From: Candidatus Pacebacteria bacterium UBA6188
GTDB taxonomy: Bacteria; Patescibacteriota; Microgenomatia; UBA1400; PJMF01
Assembly (NCBI GenBank): GCA_002422765.1
Contig: DITI01000033.1
Coordinates: forward strand, 1-5,353
DNA: 5,353 bases
Direction: 5' to 3'
Shown: piece after piece, positions 4,741-5,353 of the stretch
Layout: the number at the start of each line of letters is the position of its first letter
Position numbering within the stretch: position 1 is the stretch's first letter
Notes under the pieces: model-generated
Databases searched by the model: none
What the model was told of the DNA's origin: nothing
Seen by the model: the letters and a program-made list of their open reading frames with translations, nothing else
Translations under genes and position numbers: made by a program

Positions 4741-4833
4741 TAACTGAGATTTTTGAGGGTGGGATCACTCTCCGTCGGAACTGCTTTTCACTTTACTCAA
4801 AAGATTGCTTCCTCAATTGAGGCCACGAGTCAC
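4741..4833. other. Unassigned intergenic stretch with local inverted repeats
   Basis: No gene is recognised here. Visible structure includes a six-bp hairpin (GAGGGT 4755-4760 with ACTCTC 4767-4772, one G-U), the perfect 12-bp palindrome CCTCAATTGAGG (4811-4822), and ACTC (4795-4798) with GAGT (4827-4830) around it. Read on the + strand it runs straight into the terminator at 4834-4862, as a small RNA would. No convincing + strand promoter was found. Confidence 0.3.
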
Positions 4834-4862
4834 AAAAAAAGACGCATTTATGCGTCTTTTTT
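4834..4862. terminator. Bidirectional intrinsic terminator after tRNA-Glu
   Basis: GACGCA (4841-4846) and TGCGTC (4851-4856) pair around TTTA, extended by seven A on the left and six T on the right. On the minus strand it ends the yraN-tRNA-Glu transcript nine bases after the tRNA. The symmetry also lets it stop any + strand transcript coming from 4741-4833. Confidence 0.88.
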
Positions 4863-4871
4863 CATGTCTTG

Positions 4872-4943
4872 TGACCCCATGGGGAATCGAACCCCAGTTG
4901 TCGGGATGAAAACCCGATGTCCTAACCACTAGACGATGGGGCC
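4872..4943 (-). tRNA. tRNA-Glu (anticodon UUC)
   Basis: The minus strand folds into a full 72-nt cloverleaf. The acceptor stem is GGCCCCA with TGGGGTC (one G-U pair) and the discriminator is A at 4872. The D-arm carries the AGTGGTTAGGAC pattern seen in bacterial tRNA-Glu. The anticodon stem TCGGG/CCCGA holds the loop TTTTCAT (anticodon complement at 4908-4910), and the T-arm TGGGG/CCCCA holds the loop TTCGATT. CCA is not encoded (CAA follows), so a CCA-adding enzyme is needed. It starts 11 bp after the yraN stop on the same strand and is followed by a terminator, which suggests co-transcription with yraN and processing from a longer RNA. Confidence 0.96.
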
Positions 4944-4954
4944 GTCTAGATATT

Positions 4955-5353
4955 TTAAAGCCAAGTCACATTCTCAAAATGAGTGATGTCAGGACTCGGC
5001 CATTTGCCAACGACAGATATGATATCAAATCTATGGCTTTTTTTAAACTTCTCTTTTTTTAAGTAACTTTGTGCCACTTTCAACATTTTGTTAAGCTTGA
5101 GTTGATTGACGGCTAGGCTTGCGTCGCCGTAGCGGTCATTTTGGCGATATTTAACTTCAATAAAAACTATTTCGTCAAATTTTTGATCTAAGGCTATTAA
5201 GTCTATTTCCGTGTTGCCAAGGCGTAAATTTTTTTCCAAAATCAAATAACCTTTGTTTGACAAAAAGGTGGCAACAAGTTTTTCAGCTTTGATTCCTGTT
5301 TGAAAATTATGACTTTGTAGCTGTCTCTTTGAAAAGACTTTTTTCTTTAACTC
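4955..5353 (-). CDS. yraN: YraN/UPF0102 family nuclease-fold protein, 5' end beyond the window
   Basis: The frame is open from the right window edge to TAA at 4955-4957, showing 132 residues without an ATG, so the start lies outside. Homology clearly begins before the TTG codon at 5263: the family's N-terminal helix is visible as GIKAEKLVATFL (visible residues 20-31), followed by NKGYLILEKNLR, NTEIDLIALD and VFIEVKYR. Glu24, Asp51 and Glu66-x-Lys68 fit the PD-(D/E)xK-type active site pattern of this Holliday-junction-resolvase-like family. The usual Gly of GEID is Thr here. The family is widespread and near 110-130 residues long, but its cellular job is unresolved; a DNA-processing role is inferred from the fold. 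It is followed on the same strand by tRNA-Glu after 11 bp. Confidence 0.88.
   Translation of the reverse strand, partial: ELKKKVFSKRQLQSHNFQTGIKAEKLVATFLSNKGYLILEKNLRLGNTEIDLIALDQKFDEIVFIEVKYRQNDRYGDASLAVNQLKLNKMLKVAQSYLKKEKFKKSHRFDIISVVGKWPSPDITHFENVTWL

Noticed and set aside
4756..4770. T-box-like motif AGGGTGGGATCAC on the + strand, with AGTAGAGAGAG a little upstream and an intrinsic terminator downstream
   Set aside because: It departs from the AGGGTGGNACCGCG consensus at three positions, the terminator does not overlap the motif as in a real T-box switch, no stem I is apparent, and no + strand gene follows in the window.
4872..4943. tRNA gene as a mobile-element attachment site
   Set aside because: No duplicated tRNA 3' segment of useful length, integrase or other mobility gene is present; only a five-base inverted match lies nearby.
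5261..5263. TTG as the yraN start
   Set aside because: Conserved family residues lie upstream in the same open frame, which runs to the window edge.

Overview
The window looks like part of a chromosome from a small, AT-leaning bacterium of the Candidate Phyla Radiation (Patescibacteria, possibly Microgenomates-like). That placement is inference. It rests on the compact layout, a short form of the RmlA-type nucleotidyltransferase, a sortase paired with an A-x-T-G type substrate carrying a PT-rich stalk, and a tRNA-Glu with no encoded CCA. All seven protein genes end in TAA and none has an in-frame TGA, so nothing suggests a recoded UGA.

Layout, left to right. (1) 19-744 (+): membrane-anchored extracellular CAP-domain protein, closed by an intrinsic terminator at 784-810. 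(2) 832-1584 (+): RmlA-like sugar-phosphate nucleotidyltransferase. It converges on a HAD hydrolase (1581-2138, -); the two stop codons overlap in TTAA and sit in the loop of a hairpin. (3) 2139-2415: divergent intergenic region with a good + strand promoter and a roughly 200-nt leader. The leader ends in a striking 66-nt stem-loop that also encodes a possible 25-codon leader ORF. (4) 2416-2805 (+): orphan Trp-rich membrane protein, more GC-rich than the sequence around it, with its own terminator. (5) 2878-4600 (-): a two-gene surface operon, secreted multi-domain protein then sortase, with a 20-bp gene overlap. (6) About 4640-4833: AT-rich promoter region with a perfect 10-bp inverted repeat, then an unassigned stretch. 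(7) 4834-5353 (-): yraN (its 5' end lies outside the window), tRNA-Glu(UUC) and a terminator.

The best-supported functional unit is the sortase operon. The upstream protein has a signal peptide, two or more extracellular domains, a PT-rich stalk and a C-terminal YAETG-hydrophobic-KKK sorting signal. The overlapping downstream gene encodes a sortase with recognisable His, Cys and Arg, so a dedicated enzyme-substrate pair is likely. The CAP protein is also extracellular, and the RmlA-like enzyme may supply activated sugar for surface glycans, so much of the window is about the cell surface. The least explained element is the structured leader plus orphan membrane protein at 2200-2866.
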